Source: G039029935 sp039029935
GTDB taxonomy: Bacteria > Chloroflexota > Anaerolineae > Caldilineales > Caldilineaceae
Assembly (NCBI GenBank): GCA_039029935.1
Contig: JBCCFC010000503.1
Span: 1-9,100 of the forward strand
Direction: 5' to 3'
Length of the DNA: 9,100 nucleotides
Made by a program: the position numbers and the translations under genes. Shown here one piece after another: positions 1-7,195 of this stretch (position 1 is its first letter; every line of letters begins with the position of its first letter). Under the pieces are notes generated by a model. That model was not told where the DNA came from and did not search any database. It saw only the letters and a list, made by a program, of their open reading frames with translations.

Positions 1-274
1 ACGTATACTTATCGTAGATTTTTAGTTTTAGCAGTTGGGTGGCGAGGACGGAGAGACGCCAAGGGTATTGGGTGAGTGGGATGGTCTGGGTGGGGATGTG
101 TTGGCATGACTGTGGGAGATGATGTCCGCTGTGTTGGTTGTAGAAAAGCGTTAGGTTGAGTTGGTGCTGTTGTTGAGGGTCTGCTAGATGAGTGATGAGG
201 CGTTCTGTGTAGCGGCTGAGTCCTGCTTTTTGGTGGACAGCAGGACCCGCATCGACTGTGACATGGATTGGCAT
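1..274 (-). CDS. Glycosyltransferase family 4 (group 1), N-terminal part, cut by window edge
   Basis: Partial gene running off the left edge: 91 codons are visible, open from the ATG at 274 down to base 2. The translation begins MPIHVTVDAGPAVHQKAGLS and continues RYTERLITHL. A short beta strand (IHVTVDA), then a small-residue loop (AGLSRY) and a helix, is how GT-B fold group 1 glycosyltransferases start, where a G-[IL]-[GS]-R-Y motif lines the acceptor side. A second strand (LNLTLFYN) and a YPWRLSVLATQLLKLK segment follow as expected. Such enzymes move a sugar from a nucleotide-sugar donor, often a mannose, to lipid or glycan acceptors at the inner face of the membrane. The donor-binding C-terminal domain lies outside the window, so the substrate cannot be judged. 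The start is 7 bp after the uridine kinase stop, which argues for co-transcription; no strong Shine-Dalgarno is seen. The family call rests on N-terminal pattern only. Confidence 0.82.
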   Translation of the reverse strand, partial: MPIHVTVDAGPAVHQKAGLSRYTERLITHLADPQQQHQLNLTLFYNQHSGHHLPQSCQHIPTQTIPLTQYPWRLSVLATQLLKLKIYDKYT

Positions 275-281
275 AATTGGG

Positions 282-902
282 TTACATTGAAAAAGCGCGA
301 CTCGTGATCATATCAATCACCGTCTGATTACGGCTCCCCTCGGTAATGATCATGTCGGCATGACATTTGCTTGGCTCGACAAATTGCGTATGCATGGGAC
401 GGACGGTGGTCATGTACTGGTCGATGACCGACTGCATGGTACGTCCTCGCTCCTCAATGTCTCTTTTGAGCCGACGGATGAAGCGAATGTCAGCGTCTGT
501 ATCTACAAAAATGCGAATGTCCATCAGTGAGCGTAGTGCTGGTTCACATAACACAAGAATGCCTTCAACAAGAGTCAACGGCATGGGGTCAATCTGCTTT
601 GTTTCGACACAACGGGCATGGGTGGCAAAGTCGTAGATGGGCACATGAACAGGTTCACCACGCCGTAGCATGGTCAATTGTTCAACAAGCAGGGTTGTTT
701 CCAGGCTGTTGGGGTGATCGTAATTGCGTTTGACCCGTTCGGCAAAGGGCATGTCACCCAAATCGCTATAGTAATAGTCATGCTGGATATAGGCAATGTG
801 TTCGATGCCGACATGATCGATGATTTGATTGCTTAACGTTGTTTTGCCGCTGCCTGTACCGCCTGCAATGCCGACCACAAGTGGGCTTGTTGCTTTACTC
901 AT
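282..902 (-). CDS. udk: Uridine kinase (uridine/cytidine monophosphokinase)
   Basis: Cytosolic kinase of pyrimidine salvage that phosphorylates uridine or cytidine to UMP or CMP using ATP or GTP. The 206-residue protein has the usual family length. Seen in order: P-loop GGTGSGKTT (residues 14-22); HDYYYSDL (41-48) and YDHPNSL (61-67), the nucleoside-site segments; VPIYDF (87-92); a Walker B-like LVEGIL (111-116); the lid helix RRLKRDIEERGR (143-154); and FVEPSK (174-179), typical of Udk. I chose the ATG at 902 (MSKATSPLVV). An in-frame ATG at 938 would add 12 residues with no family resemblance and would overlap the upstream gene by 34 bp, whereas 902 starts 2 bp after that gene's stop. The close coupling on both sides places it in the same transcript as the PD40 protein and the GT4 gene, though no functional link is obvious. 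All key motifs look intact. Confidence 0.95.
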   Translation of the reverse strand: MSKATSPLVVGIAGGTGSGKTTLSNQIIDHVGIEHIAYIQHDYYYSDLGDMPFAERVKRNYDHPNSLETTLLVEQLTMLRRGEPVHVPIYDFATHARCVETKQIDPMPLTLVEGILVLCEPALRSLMDIRIFVDTDADIRFIRRLKRDIEERGRTMQSVIDQYMTTVRPMHTQFVEPSKCHADMIITEGSRNQTVIDMITSRAFSM

Positions 903-904
903 CG

Positions 905-3088
905 TTATGGAACCCACTGTAGGCGTTGCTCGGCCCAATTGCCAATAATACCGTTGATGGAGGCAACCTCGACCTCACCACCGCCGCTGAGGGGGACAGC
1001 CCAGATTTGCCAGAGACCACCGCGATCTGTCAAAAAAGCAACCCAGTTGCCATCAGGACTGATGGTCGGCATCACATCGGTTGTCGGATTATTAGTGAGG
1101 CGTTCGACCGCCCCTGTTGCGACCTCAACCTTGTAAATTTCATGGTTGCCATCGCGCTGGTTACTGTCAAAGACAATCGTCTGCCCATCGCCGGACCATG
1201 CAGGATTGCCATCCGAGGGGTTGCTTGTGACACCACTACGCCCGCCACCGTTGCCATTCATCAGCCAAATGCCACAGCCGTTGCCACGCTCATCACAGCC
1301 ACGATAGGCAATCAGGTCTGCTGCTGGGTGCCAGGAAGGTTGTTCACCAAAATTCAAATTGGTCACGCCACCCTTTTCCTCCGCCCACACCGTGTAGATA
1401 CGCCAACGACGGTCGCCCTCACGGTTACTGGCGATGACGACACGGTTTCCTTCTGGACTCCAGCTAGGCATACTGTCCTCACCAAACTCAGTGAAGCGTA
1501 GTTGCAACCCTGAACCCGGATCAAAGGAGGTGATGCCCATCATATCGCTACGCGTGTTGCGATAGGCGATGCGCTGCCCATCACCACGAATGGCTGGTTG
1601 CGCGGCATCCGCAATCAATGGTGGATTGGTCTGCCCACTGGCAACGTCATGGAAATAGACATGACTACGACCATCCGATGGGCTGTTGGATGAATAGAAA
1701 ATTCGACCAATTGTTGGGTTGCTGACAACGGGTACAGGTGTTGGCACAGGCGTTGGGGGGGGCAATGTCGCCACAGGTGCGGGGACGGGTGTTGCAGTAG
1801 GGATGGGTGTAAATGTTGCCGTCGGTGCGGGTGCGGCGGCAGGTGCTGCGGCGGCTGATGTGTTTTGCACCGTATTGGCACCCTGCGCAACACTGGCGGC
1901 GCTGGCAACCGTGACGCTTGCCGCTGTATCCTCTTCATCTTCCGTCACATCCTCCTCTGATGGAGGGTTGGCACACAATGCCTTTGCCTCATCGCGTTTG
2001 TTAATCAACCCAGGCACAACATTCACTTCGATAGCAGTAATATACTGATCGGCTGCTTCACACCATTGGTCGTCAATCAGGAGGATATCCCCATACGCCA
2101 TCAGTGCTTTGTGATAACGCTCTTCCACATCACGATAGTCTGGGTCTTGCAGATAGAGCTTGCGCAACAGTTCAGTAGCCCGCGCCCAATCCGCCCCATA
2201 ATAGGTCAGGACATCAAGGTAATGCGCAACCTTGATTCGTGCCTGCTCTAATGGTTTCACGTCGGGACGTAAGTCCAGTGCCGCATCCACAAGCCGTAGT
2301 GCTTCTTCTAGCTGCCCAGAGCGGTCTTTTTCACCCGCTAAGTTGACATAGGCATTAAAAAGAATCTCGGACACTTCATCTGCGCGATAGGTATCATCAC
2401 TCGCCATTAAACTTCTGGCCTGTTCAATCGTTGCTGCCCAGTCGCCTGTGGAGTAAGCGGCATCGACCTGAAGCCAAAGCAAGTTGAGTTCAGCGTTTTC
2501 AACAGTCTGTCCGTCGGGTACAGCCTGTGTCGTGTTATTTGTCGATGATCGGCCTGGGTCAGCAATTGCCACCTCTGGCTCCGATCCCAACGCACTTGTG
2601 GGTGTGGCAAGCAAGAGGACGTTAGCGTTTTCTTCTAACGGTGGTTCTGTATTTTGGGGTTGGTTTTCTGTCGAATCTTGGTTGGGTGGTTGGGGAGTAT
2701 CCTGGACGGCGACAGGGTTTGTCTCCTGCCCAGCGGTTTCATTGGCCTGTTTCAAAATCAAATTGCCATTGCTGGCATTGAGTTGCTTTTGAAACAGGCC
2801 AATGGCAAGGATGGCTTGGTACTCGGTTAGTGCAGCATCCAAATTACCAGAGACACGATATTCTGCGGCTTTGCCCAGATGAACAGCGATGACTTGTTGG
2901 TTTTGCAGTTCAACTTGACGTTGCCCGGCACGAATCCCCAGTACAATCGACAAGACCAAGATAGCCGTGGCGAGGATGGTGATCGAGCCAACGATAAGCA
3001 ACATCCACATGGGCAATCGCTGTTTGGGCGGGGGTTGATCGGGTGTCATATCAATTCGGACTAATGGTGCTGGTTCTTGTGTGTTCAT
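905..3088 (-). CDS. Membrane-anchored TPR and PD40/TolB-like beta-propeller protein
   Basis: 727 residues in a multidomain layout. A short Pro-rich cytosolic N-terminus (1-26) is followed by one hydrophobic helix (about 28-51) with Arg/Gln after it, probably a signal anchor that leaves the rest outside. Residues 66-95 (LGKAAEYRVSGNLDAALTEY) look like a TPR unit. Residues 101-195 are an Asn/Gln/Pro-rich linker. Residues 200-375 hold further TPR-like helices (DAAYSTGDWAATIEQARSL; GQLEEALRLVDAALDLRP). Then come an acidic stretch (377-388), an Ala-rich run and a Pro/Thr linker (about 411-457). The C-terminus (458-727) is a beta-propeller with PD40-type repeats at PAIRGDGQRIAY, PSWSPEGNRVVI, PSWHPAADLIAY, PAWSGDGQTIVF and PTISPDGNWVAF. 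PD40/TolB propellers usually bind proteins or peptides; no catalytic residues are recognised. It starts 10 bp after the carboxypeptidase stop, so the two extracellular products may be made together. No clear Shine-Dalgarno is visible. A perfect inverted repeat lies within the codons for residues 95-117. The actual role is unknown. Confidence 0.9.
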   Translation of the reverse strand: MNTQEPAPLVRIDMTPDQPPPKQRLPMWMLLIVGSITILATAILVLSIVLGIRAGQRQVELQNQQVIAVHLGKAAEYRVSGNLDAALTEYQAILAIGLFQKQLNASNGNLILKQANETAGQETNPVAVQDTPQPPNQDSTENQPQNTEPPLEENANVLLLATPTSALGSEPEVAIADPGRSSTNNTTQAVPDGQTVENAELNLLWLQVDAAYSTGDWAATIEQARSLMASDDTYRADEVSEILFNAYVNLAGEKDRSGQLEEALRLVDAALDLRPDVKPLEQARIKVAHYLDVLTYYGADWARATELLRKLYLQDPDYRDVEERYHKALMAYGDILLIDDQWCEAADQYITAIEVNVVPGLINKRDEAKALCANPPSEEDVTEDEEDTAASVTVASAASVAQGANTVQNTSAAAAPAAAPAPTATFTPIPTATPVPAPVATLPPPTPVPTPVPVVSNPTIGRIFYSSNSPSDGRSHVYFHDVASGQTNPPLIADAAQPAIRGDGQRIAYRNTRSDMMGITSFDPGSGLQLRFTEFGEDSMPSWSPEGNRVVIASNREGDRRWRIYTVWAEEKGGVTNLNFGEQPSWHPAADLIAYRGCDERGNGCGIWLMNGNGGGRSGVTSNPSDGNPAWSGDGQTIVFDSNQRDGNHEIYKVEVATGAVERLTNNPTTDVMPTISPDGNWVAFLTDRGGLWQIWAVPLSGGGEVEVASINGIIGNWAEQRLQWVP
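2740..2804. repeat. 18-bp perfect inverted repeat inside the TPR/PD40 gene
   Basis: The left arm at 2740-2757 (CATTGGCCTGTTTCAAAA) is the exact reverse complement of the right arm at 2787-2804. The 29-bp spacer contains a smaller inverted repeat, TGCCA/TGGCA (2764-2768 and 2773-2777). The whole element is translated in frame as residues 95-117, just after the first TPR-like unit and at the start of the Asn/Gln-rich linker. An 18-bp perfect match at this spacing is very unlikely by chance. It could be a small inserted palindromic element or an inverted duplication that the linker tolerates. Confidence 0.85.
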
Positions 3089-3098
3089 GCTGATTCGA

Positions 3099-5540
3099 CT
3101 ACTGATCTTCTTGTTTGGCTATGAATGGAAAATAGTATAGATATTCCTGTATCTCTGTTATCAATTGTATCTGCTGATGAACTGCCTGTTCATCATTCAA
3201 GCGTATGGTCATGGTAATCACTTGTGTGTCATCACGCTGGGCCATGGATGGAATGCTGACTGTTAATGTAACCCCTGTACGCTCTGTTGGGGAAAGCGGC
3301 CCCACATGCCCCAATCCTACAGGGGCGGTTATCACCCATGTCGCTTGATTTATCTGCTCTGTAACAGTTGATACCGTTGTCTTATCCGGTACAAGCGTTT
3401 CGGTATAAATCGCTGTATATGTGATTGTACCCCTTGCCTCAACATCAAGCGATATTTGGAATGATGCTGTGACGTTACTTTGATTTGTGATTATGATTGT
3501 ATACTGAACCGAGTGTCCCGCATAATTTTGTTGGGTCGTAAATGCAGTTGTTGCCATCATTGCATAAGCAGGTGACACCGTCGGCTTTTGTTCGGGTGTC
3601 TCAGGGTCCGAGCTCGGTTCCTCTAATTCTGTATCAGATTCCTCTGGCATTGACAGTTCTGCGGACAATACTGTTACTGAAATGGCGGTTGGCACACCCC
3701 AATTTCCATCGGCATCTTGGCCTTCCACAAAAATTAAGTGTTGGCCTACACTCAGATTGCTGGTATCAATTGTGGCAGAGATGGTTTCGCGAGAGGTATC
3801 AAATAAGCCATCCGACGCAGTCATCGCCCAAGGTGCAGACCGTGTACTTGACAGAGGCACGGTCATTGTCGCCAATGTTGTATCGGTGATGGGCATTGTA
3901 TCTGTCATGGGCATTGTATCGGTGATACCTGAAACCAACCAGCTAGGCGTGTCAATTGTGTAATGGGCAGCAACAATGGGCTGTACACCTTCATCACCAT
4001 GACCACCGCTATAATAGCGTCCATCATCCGCTACTGCTTGGAGAATGATGGGGTCGCCCTGTGTAATCGTTGCCCTGTCTAAACTGACATCCACAATCTC
4101 TGGGCCCTTGGATGTTTGAAAGGGCAAGCGCGCCGCTTTCAAGGCATAGAGATAAGAATCCATATTGCCGGGGATAATGTTGTTTTCAAAATAAGAGCAA
4201 CGTTCAAAGAAATTCCGCCCCAATTCAAAGGTGTATGCAGGCAAGCCAAGCTCACCATAAGCCCAATCATCTCCTGTGCCATCGGCCAGATAGAGACAGC
4301 TTTGTTCACCCACTTGGCAAGTTTCATAGTTGGTGTAGTAGCCAAATTTGCGTCCCAATGTCGTCAACTGGTCATAATTTGGGGGTGGCTGTGTTGTCCA
4401 TCCCCAAGGGAAAATCACCAGTTCGCTGTAGCTATGCAGTGTCAAGAAGACGCCTGAAATGTTATCGGGAGCGGGATCGTCATCATTGGGACCGCGCCGA
4501 TCTTCGTAGAGTTCTCTCACATAAGTTTCGTAGGCTTGGGTTTCCGGTTCTGAGGCAGGGGCGGTTCCTCGATAGGTATCACGGCAGACATTGCTGGTTG
4601 AGCATCCACTTGATGCACACTCATTCCATTTAAATGATCCGTTACGATTAATGTCCACACCATAATAGGAAGTGAAGGGGCGATCACTAGCACAGCCTGT
4701 ACGATTTTTATTCTTGCGCCACCAAAGCCCTTTTTCCGCTTCTTTGCGGCCATCGGGGTTGGCAACGGGAATCATGTGAACTTCGTTATATTGCAGTAGC
4801 CATGTAATGTCTGGGTCTTTGCCATATTGTGCCACCAAACGTTCGGCAAAACGGGCGACAATTTCACTTGTCACCAACTCCCGCGCATGAACCTCAGAAA
4901 GAATAAACAGCTTTGGTTTTTCGACAGGTGTCTCAAATGTCTTATCGGTAATCCTCAAGGCATAAATGTCAAACCCTGGTCCCTCAACATCATCATGACT
5001 CTCTGCATTGATCTTTTCCCAGCTCTCACCGATGACAAACCACTCCACGAGGTCGGGGTAGTCAATGGCGAGTTGTGCCATGTCGCTGTGTGTTTTCTCG
5101 ACAGTGCGATAGCAAGCATAGCCGGGAATTGTTCCCTCTTGGTTGCTTGTTCTACTATTGCGCGCTCGCTCAATGTTCGATGGCAAAGCCCAGAGATGAA
5201 AGGTTCGATCTAAATCGATATCTAGCGTATAGCCCTGCGCCTTCAGTGCCTGTTGTTCAGCGGGTTGAATCAGTGCAACAATCCGCTGTGTAGGGTGATC
5301 AACCTCCCAAACATCCAGTTCAGCAGTCAGTCGATAGAGGTCGGGCAAGTCTACAAATGAAAGGCTGGCAACAACGGGTAGCTGGTCATTGGGTGCGGTG
5401 AGTTGCGCTTCCGCTATCAATACGTCGTCGTCTGGCACCAAAGAAGGGTACACAGAAGCATTGGCGAGGTTTGTTGTCAGCAATAGATATGCGACAACGA
5501 AAAGGCTGCATTGAACCAGATGGTTCTGAATAAATCTCAT
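3099..5540 (-). CDS. Secreted M14 zinc carboxypeptidase with C-terminal Ig-like domains
   Basis: 813 residues. Residues 1-28 look like a Sec signal peptide (charged start, hydrophobic core, ANA-S). Residues about 40-125 resemble a propeptide, and about 140-470 form the M14 metallopeptidase domain, which removes C-terminal residues from peptides. By motif comparison with carboxypeptidase A the catalytic set is complete: zinc ligands H218 and E221 (VHARE) and H369 (LTLHSY); R275 (WWRK); N298-R299 (DINRN) for the substrate carboxylate; Y417; and the general base E439 (YTFEL). Residue D424, in GTGDDW, falls at the specificity position (255 in carboxypeptidase A numbering), where Asp is found in B-type enzymes that take Lys/Arg. 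Residues about 478-625 are an Ig-like domain containing a DTMP[MI]T repeat, 630-655 an acidic Pro linker, and 660-795 a second beta-rich domain. The end, EYLYYFPFIAKQEDQ, may be a surface-retention tail. It starts 16 bp after the small membrane protein, with AGGA upstream. Confidence 0.93.
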   Translation of the reverse strand: MRFIQNHLVQCSLFVVAYLLLTTNLANASVYPSLVPDDDVLIAEAQLTAPNDQLPVVASLSFVDLPDLYRLTAELDVWEVDHPTQRIVALIQPAEQQALKAQGYTLDIDLDRTFHLWALPSNIERARNSRTSNQEGTIPGYACYRTVEKTHSDMAQLAIDYPDLVEWFVIGESWEKINAESHDDVEGPGFDIYALRITDKTFETPVEKPKLFILSEVHARELVTSEIVARFAERLVAQYGKDPDITWLLQYNEVHMIPVANPDGRKEAEKGLWWRKNKNRTGCASDRPFTSYYGVDINRNGSFKWNECASSGCSTSNVCRDTYRGTAPASEPETQAYETYVRELYEDRRGPNDDDPAPDNISGVFLTLHSYSELVIFPWGWTTQPPPNYDQLTTLGRKFGYYTNYETCQVGEQSCLYLADGTGDDWAYGELGLPAYTFELGRNFFERCSYFENNIIPGNMDSYLYALKAARLPFQTSKGPEIVDVSLDRATITQGDPIILQAVADDGRYYSGGHGDEGVQPIVAAHYTIDTPSWLVSGITDTMPMTDTMPITDTTLATMTVPLSSTRSAPWAMTASDGLFDTSRETISATIDTSNLSVGQHLIFVEGQDADGNWGVPTAISVTVLSAELSMPEESDTELEEPSSDPETPEQKPTVSPAYAMMATTAFTTQQNYAGHSVQYTIIITNQSNVTASFQISLDVEARGTITYTAIYTETLVPDKTTVSTVTEQINQATWVITAPVGLGHVGPLSPTERTGVTLTVSIPSMAQRDDTQVITMTIRLNDEQAVHQQIQLITEIQEYLYYFPFIAKQEDQ
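3877..3930. repeat. Three 18-bp tandem units in the carboxypeptidase Ig-like domain
   Basis: Units at 3877-3894, 3895-3912 and 3913-3930 share the pattern [ga]ttgtatc[gt]gt[gc]at, followed by gggc in the first two. The third diverges in its last four bases (acct). On the coding strand they give DTMPMT, DTMPIT-like repeats at residues about 538-554. They sit between DTPSWLVSGI and the continuation of the Ig-like domain, where a short loop would be expected. The length is a multiple of three, so the frame is kept. Confidence 0.75.
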
Positions 5541-5556
5541 GACGTAGGTATCCTAT

Positions 5557-6051
5557 CTAGCGGCCAAAGCCAAATTCTGAAACACTAAAGAAGATGGGGA
5601 TCATGGCAATGGCCCCAATAAAAATTAACGCCATTTCGATATAGACCCATCCCTGTCCGGCACGCATGATGATGCGTGAGACATTGGTCTTGGCGCGGTG
5701 ACGTTGTTGGTAGTCATACTGTGCGGTGTATTGTTGTGCCTCTGGGATTTCTTCCAGTGGGCTAACGTCCCAGCCCGCATGACGAAAAAGATTGGGTAGT
5801 GCGGTGATGCTCATAAAGGCAATATAACCACCCATTAAAAGCACCAGAATCACATACAACGTGAGTCCCAATAGAATATCAACTGTATAGGAAGGAATCG
5901 GGCTGTAATAGGCAAAGATATCAACCCATAGCCAGCCGATAAAGAGAATGGCTGGCGATGCTAATATCCAATGCAAGAGGCCATTGGCTGCTGGCGTTGC
6001 TTCAATCAGGTCTGCCGAAAATTTACGATTTGCGACTTGTGCTGCACTCAT
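5557..6051 (-). CDS. Small membrane protein with three predicted helices, function unknown
   Basis: I do not recognise a family. The 164-residue protein has a hydrophilic N-terminus (1-24), hydrophobic segments at about 26-46 (LHWILASPAILFIGWLW) and 56-82 (VDILLGLTLYVILVLLMGG), a polar loop of about 50 residues, and a third segment at about 134-155 (GWVYIEMALIFIGAIAMIPI). The loop (83-133) is rich in Gln, Tyr and Arg (EAQQYTAQYDYQQRHRAK) and probably cytosolic under the positive-inside rule, given the basic run before helix 3. No catalytic motif is seen. The start at 6051 has AAGGTTGA about 10 nt upstream. It lies 29 bp after the GT2 stop and 16 bp before the carboxypeptidase start, so it belongs to the same transcriptional block. 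A helper for envelope glycan assembly or for the secreted products is possible, but that is position-based inference only. Confidence 0.8.
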   Translation of the reverse strand: MSAAQVANRKFSADLIEATPAANGLLHWILASPAILFIGWLWVDIFAYYSPIPSYTVDILLGLTLYVILVLLMGGYIAFMSITALPNLFRHAGWDVSPLEEIPEAQQYTAQYDYQQRHRAKTNVSRIIMRAGQGWVYIEMALIFIGAIAMIPIFFSVSEFGFGR

Positions 6052-6080
6052 TGTGATTATTCAACCTTATCTGTATATAT

Positions 6081-7181
6081 TTACTGCCATCGAATCTCAT
6101 CTCGTTCTCGGTTTTGCCATCGCCACCATAACCCGGCTGGGTAGCCAATCATCTTTGCGACATCACCTACTACACGAATTATGGGGACAAACAAGGCCGC
6201 CTGCCACCGCTCTGCTGGCGATAGGTGTTGACCCAGCACCTGAATGCGCTGCCAAGGTCGCCAACAGTAGGCTATCACCCCGGCCACCAGCCCAACCCAG
6301 CCAAGCCAACGGGCAAAGAATCCCCAGCCGATATGCCCCAGCAATGCAGGGATCAGGAGTAAGTAAGTCACATAACGAATCAAATGACGTTTGCGCCATA
6401 AATCAGCCTTGCCGTCCCCCCGTGCATAAAGATAATATTGCTTGCCAAAGGCACGAAAATTTTCACGCGGGCGAAAGGCAACAGTGGCGTTGGGCGCCCA
6501 TGTATGCCAAGAACTGTCATCGGTTGACGCTTTTTCATGTTTCTGTCTCAGCATCAAATCGTAGACCAAGTCTTCACAATAATCCAACCACTCAGGATAG
6601 CCACCGACCGATGCCCATGCCTCTTTTGTAAAGGCAATAGAGCGGCTGCTTGGCAAAAACTTCTGAGGCGCAATGTCATCAACCAGTGGCAACACCGTCG
6701 CGCCCATCGCCACCGTAAACACATCATCCACATCAGGATAGAAGAACCCAGAAACCACATCCGGTTTCACCCTTCCGCCTTCACCCTTCACCCGTCTACC
6801 TTCACCCTTCACCCGTCTACCTTCACCTTTCACCCTTCCAAGCCAAGGAGCCGTCAATTGTTCTAGCCAGTCTACCGACAAACGAACCCCAGCGTCAGTG
6901 ACGGCAATGACAATGCCCGTCGCCGCGCTGATGGCCGTGTTGCGACCTTGGCTGATGTTGGCTCCCGGCTGAACCAACAGCCGAATCGGTGGGGCATCCA
7001 GTGGTAAATCGCTGATATAGGCTTCAATCTGCTCGACTGTCCCATCCGTACTGCCACCATCACAGATCACAATTTCATCGGGTTGGCGGGTTTGCCCCAT
7101 GAGGGAATCGAGGAGTGTGTGGATGGCGTTGGCTTCGTTGTAGACTGTGGCGATAACAGAGATGCTAATCTCTAGGCTCAT
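6081..7181 (-). CDS. Glycosyltransferase family 2 with C-terminal membrane segments
   Basis: Inverting or retaining sugar transfer from a nucleotide sugar at the inner membrane; donor and acceptor are unknown. Numbering is from the ATG at 7181 (366 residues). A GT-A fold is indicated by ISVIATVYNEA near the N-terminus; the nucleotide-binding ICDGGSTDGT (39-48); QGRNTAI (78-84); TDAG (95-98), at the place of the metal-binding DXD; VSGFFYPD; the acceptor-side YCEDLVYDL (201-209), with the probable catalytic E-D pair; and QYYLYARGDG (248-257). Hydrophobic helices lie at about 271-290 and 291-308, with a third amphipathic stretch near 330-350. An in-frame ATG at 7199 overlaps the HEAT gene stop as ATGA. 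I prefer 7181 because AAAGGAG lies 6 nt upstream of it and the conserved domain begins just after. Residues 116-139 (RVKGEGR units) are translated from a 7-bp tandem repeat array and look like a recent insertion in a loop before the VVSGF strand; the core motifs on both sides are intact. Confidence 0.92.
   Translation of the reverse strand: MSLEISISVIATVYNEANAIHTLLDSLMGQTRQPDEIVICDGGSTDGTVEQIEAYISDLPLDAPPIRLLVQPGANISQGRNTAISAATGIVIAVTDAGVRLSVDWLEQLTAPWLGRVKGEGRRVKGEGRRVKGEGGRVKPDVVSGFFYPDVDDVFTVAMGATVLPLVDDIAPQKFLPSSRSIAFTKEAWASVGGYPEWLDYCEDLVYDLMLRQKHEKASTDDSSWHTWAPNATVAFRPRENFRAFGKQYYLYARGDGKADLWRKRHLIRYVTYLLLIPALLGHIGWGFFARWLGWVGLVAGVIAYCWRPWQRIQVLGQHLSPAERWQAALFVPIIRVVGDVAKMIGYPAGLWWRWQNRERDEIRWQ
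6766..6835. repeat. Heptanucleotide tandem repeat array (TTCACCC) within the GT2 gene
   Basis: Ten consecutive 7-bp units. On the plus strand they run ttcaccc, ttccgcc, ttcaccc, ttcaccc, gtctacc, ttcaccc, ttcaccc, gtctacc, ttcacct, ttcaccc. A higher-order 21-bp unit (two ttcaccc plus gtctacc) is repeated exactly at 6780-6800 and 6801-6821. Twenty-one bp equals seven codons, so on the coding strand the array reads as repeated RVKGEGR. Gain or loss of three heptamers would preserve the reading frame. This resembles the short tandemly repeated repetitive (STRR) heptamers known from filamentous cyanobacteria, by repeat length and style only. Confidence 0.93.
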
Positions 7182-7187
7182 GGGCGT

Positions 7188-7194
7188 CTCCTTT
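7188..7194 (-). promoter_or_regulatory. Ribosome binding site deciding the GT2 start
   Basis: On the minus strand the sequence is AAAGGAG, followed by 6 nt (ACGCCC) and then the ATG at 7181. It is a near-consensus Shine-Dalgarno. It lies inside the codons that would be used if translation began at the ATG at 7199, so it supports the shorter GT2 protein. Confidence 0.8.
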
Positions 7195-7195
7195 C

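Noticed and set aside
903..938. Longer uridine kinase start (MGRATPTVGSIT extension)
   Set aside because: It would overlap the previous gene and adds residues not seen in the family; the ATG at 902 fits better.
926..1501. 191-codon plus-strand open frame antisense to the PD40 region
   Set aside because: Its translation has no recognisable domain, while the minus strand encodes clear propeller repeats over the same bases; a shadow frame.
5948..6631. 227-codon plus-strand open frame
   Set aside because: It spans the junction of two well-supported minus-strand genes, has a low-complexity translation rich in Arg/Pro/His, and shows no domain; a shadow frame.
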